From Nitrospirota bacterium (GTDB lineage: Bacteria > Nitrospirota > Nitrospiria > Nitrospirales > Nitrospiraceae): DNA of 5,663 bases. The notes beneath the pieces are model-generated. The model saw nothing but the letters and a program-made list of their open reading frames with translations, was not told the origin of the DNA and did not search any database. This document shows positions 5,507-5,663 of the stretch, one piece after another; position 1 is the stretch's first letter, and each line of letters starts with the position of its first letter. Made by a program: the position numbers and the translations under genes. The stretch spans positions 1 through 5,663 of the forward strand of contig JAIBHQ010000073.1 in assembly GCA_020028595.1 (NCBI GenBank), given 5' to 3'.

Positions 5507-5663
5507 ATGGCAGTTCCTATTTCCCAGATGTACACGGTTGCAGAGTACGTGCTCACGCAGCAGATCAAGGGCGTGAAGCGCTATCCCCTCGTTCTCATGC
5601 TCGAGCCGCTCTTTCGCTGCAATCTGGCCTGTGCCGGATGCGGCAAGATCCAATACCCCGATC
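5507..5663 (+). CDS. hpnH: Adenosylhopane synthase HpnH, radical SAM, 5' part
   Basis: Fifty-two residues are visible before the window ends; the full protein is normally more than 300 residues. The N-terminus runs MAVPISQM, then a short helix, [15 protein letters not shown], and the radical-SAM cluster motif CNLACAGC (Cys38, Cys42, Cys45; Cx3Cx2C), followed by GKIQYP. This combination is characteristic of HpnH. The enzyme uses S-adenosylmethionine and a [4Fe-4S] cluster to add a 5'-deoxyadenosyl group to hopene, giving adenosylhopane, the first step toward C35 extended hopanoids. Its own promoter and ribosome binding site lie directly upstream. Placement next to dxs and ispG fits isoprenoid supply for hopanoid synthesis. 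The identification rests on the N-terminal sixth or so of the protein, but the motif is distinctive. Confidence 0.92.
   Translation, partial: MAVPISQMYTVAEYVLTQQIKGVKRYPLVLMLEPLFRCNLACAGCGKIQYPD

Overview
This 5.7-kb window is ordinary, dense bacterial chromosome of fairly high G+C content. Nearly all recognisable genes lie on the + strand. Protein sequence style and gene content (a Ttg2/MlaC-type protein, a short Omp85-type barrel, MEP-pathway enzymes and a hopanoid radical-SAM enzyme) suggest a Gram-negative, hopanoid-making bacterium. A member of Nitrospirota (Nitrospira-like) is my best guess from family resemblance. This was not tested by any search, and a deltaproteobacterial-type lineage cannot be excluded.

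Layout: (1) 1-1685 is an envelope block. It holds the 3' part of an mlaC/ttg2D/hpnM-family periplasmic lipid-binding protein, then 23 bp later a complete outer-membrane beta-barrel protein of the Omp85/surface-antigen family with no POTRA domains. (2) 1686-1838 is a leader with a perfect TTGACA -35 box, a candidate extended -10, an 8-bp inverted repeat and a strong Shine-Dalgarno. (3) 1839-5070 holds dxs and ispG, the first and the penultimate enzymes of the MEP isoprenoid pathway, 34 bp apart and probably co-transcribed. (4) 5104-5217 is a tRNA-Cys(GCA) gene with its own near-ideal promoter and an encoded CCA end. (5) 5218-5506 is a mostly non-coding spacer with a hairpin, three AACGGGC repeats and a good promoter. 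(6) 5507 to the window end is the 5' end of hpnH, the adenosylhopane synthase radical-SAM enzyme.

The genes share a theme. Dxs and IspG help supply IPP/DMAPP, from which squalene and hopene are built. HpnH starts extension of the hopanoid side chain. The MlaC/HpnM-type protein and the barrel could serve lipid traffic between the membranes. That last link is inference from neighbourhood only.

I see no mobile element, CRISPR array, phage gene or clearly novel multi-gene system. The points most worth checking are a Ser-Asn in place of the usual Gly-His at a thiamine-diphosphate-binding site of Dxs, the inverted repeat in the dxs leader, and the repeat/promoter arrangement ahead of hpnH.
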